Origin: Candidatus Zixiibacteriota bacterium
GTDB taxonomy: Bacteria; Zixibacteria; MSB-5A5; GN15; FEB-12
Reading direction: 5' to 3'
DNA: 5,903 nucleotides
NCBI GenBank assembly: GCA_016213305.1
Contig: JACRAV010000379.1
Coordinates: 1 to 5,903, forward strand
Below, piece after piece: positions 5,014-5,903 of this stretch. Each line of letters begins with the position of its first letter. Position 1 is the stretch's first letter. A program made the position numbers and the translations under genes. Under the pieces are notes generated by a model, which had not been told where the DNA came from, did not search any database, and was given only the letters and a program-made list of their open reading frames with translations.

Positions 5014-5784
5014 ATGAGCAAGATTTACCATCAATTCGCGTCTGTCTATGACCGGATGGGGGCGGATCATCATTCACTCAGGATGTGCGACTACACGCTG
5101 GAATTGTTCAAGAAGTTTCGCATCCGGGGGAAACAGGGGCTTGAGATCTGTTGCGGCACCGGAAGCGCGCTCAAATACTTTGTCGATCACGGCTACGCGA
5201 TGACCGGCATCGACCAAAGCCCGCACATGCTGGCCGAGGCGCGCAAGAAGACCGGAAAATCGGCCCGGCTGATCCGCGCCACCCTGCCCAAACTGAAGAT
5301 TGCCGATCCGGAAACCAGAAAACCATATCAGGCCGATTTTGCGATCTCGTTTTATGATTCGCTCAACTATCTCCTTTCGGCGAAAGACCTGCAAACCACG
5401 TTCACCCAGATCGGGAGGCATCTTAGACCGGGCGGCTGGCTTATTTTCGACATGAATACTCCCAACGCCCTGAAGACGATCTGGGGAAATAATGTCTGGG
5501 GCGGGTCGCTTGATGATCTGGCCTGGATTTTCCGCCATTCATACGATGAAGCCAATATCCTGGCCACCGTCCGTTTGACATTTTTCGAGCGTCACGGCCG
5601 AGTATGGCATCGTTTCGACGAAGCCCACACCGAGCGGGCCTACACCCTGCCGCATCTTCGGAAGATGCTGAGAGCATCCGGTTTCAGCGTGAAGGCGATC
5701 TATCGGTGTTACACGGTTGATCGCGCCGAGGAAAAAACGAACCGGATTTGCGTGGTGGCGAAGAAGCAAAAAGATGTCGGGTAG
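5014..5784 (+). CDS. Class I SAM-dependent methyltransferase, substrate unknown
   Basis: This is a 256-residue cytosolic Rossmann-fold methyltransferase. Motif I is LEICCGTGSALKYF (43-56), with the G-T-G of the SAM loop. The acidic residue after strand 2 is D67 in TGIDQSPHML, expected to bind the ribose hydroxyls. Strand 4 is ADFAISFYDSLNYL (107-120), and LRPGGWLIFDMNTP (137-150) is the usual strand-5 region. The part after residue ~155 carries aromatic residues (IWGNNVWGG, VWHRF) and probably forms the acceptor-binding lobe. The fold is certain, but sequence alone does not show whether the substrate is a small molecule, RNA or lipid. The ATG at 5014 gives the family-like YHQFASVYDRM start; no strong Shine-Dalgarno precedes it, only GAAG 9 nt upstream. 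The last three residues (DVG) and the stop lie within a hairpin repeat at 5776-5819. No operon partner is visible. Confidence 0.93.
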   Translation: MSKIYHQFASVYDRMGADHHSLRMCDYTLELFKKFRIRGKQGLEICCGTGSALKYFVDHGYAMTGIDQSPHMLAEARKKTGKSARLIRATLPKLKIADPETRKPYQADFAISFYDSLNYLLSAKDLQTTFTQIGRHLRPGGWLIFDMNTPNALKTIWGNNVWGGSLDDLAWIFRHSYDEANILATVRLTFFERHGRVWHRFDEAHTERAYTLPHLRKMLRASGFSVKAIYRCYTVDRAEEKTNRICVVAKKQKDVG

Positions 5785-5819
5785 CTCGTTCCGGCTGTCG
5801 CCGGACCTCGCAACCCGAC
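5776..5819. repeat. Long two-part hairpin, family B, overlapping the methyltransferase stop
   Basis: Outer arms GTCGGGT (5776-5782) and ACCCGAC (5813-5819) enclose an inner stem TCCGGC / GCCGGA (5790-5795 with 5800-5805) with a TGTC loop. The segment between the stems pairs partly. The flanks ATGTC...GACCTAC match the hairpin at 2791-2813. The methyltransferase stop TAG (5782-5784) starts on the last base of the left arm. No T tract follows, so it could slow transcription but is not a textbook terminator. Confidence 0.75.
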
Positions 5820-5903
5820 CTACGATACATGGCGACCGAAGATGGATCTGCTCTATGTGGCAACACGCGCAATTCATCCGACGACTCCCATTGTTATTCA
5901 CGC

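Noticed and set aside
5539..5901. Minus-strand frame of 120 codons at the right end
   Set aside because: It reads through the family B hairpin and then antisense to the methyltransferase, with no recognisable motif.

Overview
The window looks like chromosomal DNA from an uncultured, fairly GC-rich bacterium (mid to upper 50s % GC by eye). It has a double-membrane bacterial flavour: a stomatin/NfeD membrane operon, an AmmeMemoRadiSam component, and many short palindromic repeats between genes. The repeat style reminds me of Candidatus Zixibacteria and related FCB/PVC-type genomes. That is an impression from memory, not something I could test. I see no tRNA, rRNA, CRISPR array, transposase or phage gene.

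Layout from left to right. (1) Positions 1-291 (+) are the C-terminal 96 residues of an unrecognised membrane or envelope protein. (2) Positions 312-1754 (-), convergent with it, encode a 480-residue fusion of a MEMO1-like domain (AmmeMemoRadiSam protein B) and an AMMECR1 domain (protein A). (3) Positions 1755-2237 are a 483-nt non-coding stretch packed with hairpin repeats and an AT-rich palindrome. (4) Positions 2238-2729 (+) encode a small VOC-superfamily metalloenzyme of the catechol-2,3-dioxygenase/CatE-like type. (5) Two terminator-like hairpins fill the convergent gap. (6) Positions 2832-4603 (-) are a tight three-gene operon, transcribed as NfeD, then a short SPFH-head/NfeD-OB chimera, then a slipin (SPFH/stomatin). 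(7) Positions 4604-5013 are a second repeat-bearing intergenic region between divergent genes. (8) Positions 5014-5784 (+) encode a class I SAM-dependent methyltransferase whose stop codon lies inside a hairpin repeat.

The clearest functional unit is the NfeD/slipin operon. NfeD and SPFH proteins are classic partners in bacterial membrane microdomain systems, and the extra middle gene carries a piece of each partner. The other genes look like independent housekeeping or accessory functions.

The two most notable observations are the chimeric 126-residue protein and the hairpin families. The chimera's two halves align without gaps to its two operon neighbours (18/40 and 15/56 identities by hand count). 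One hairpin family keeps a six-base purine-rich loop while its stem sequence varies; the other shares a common outer flank.
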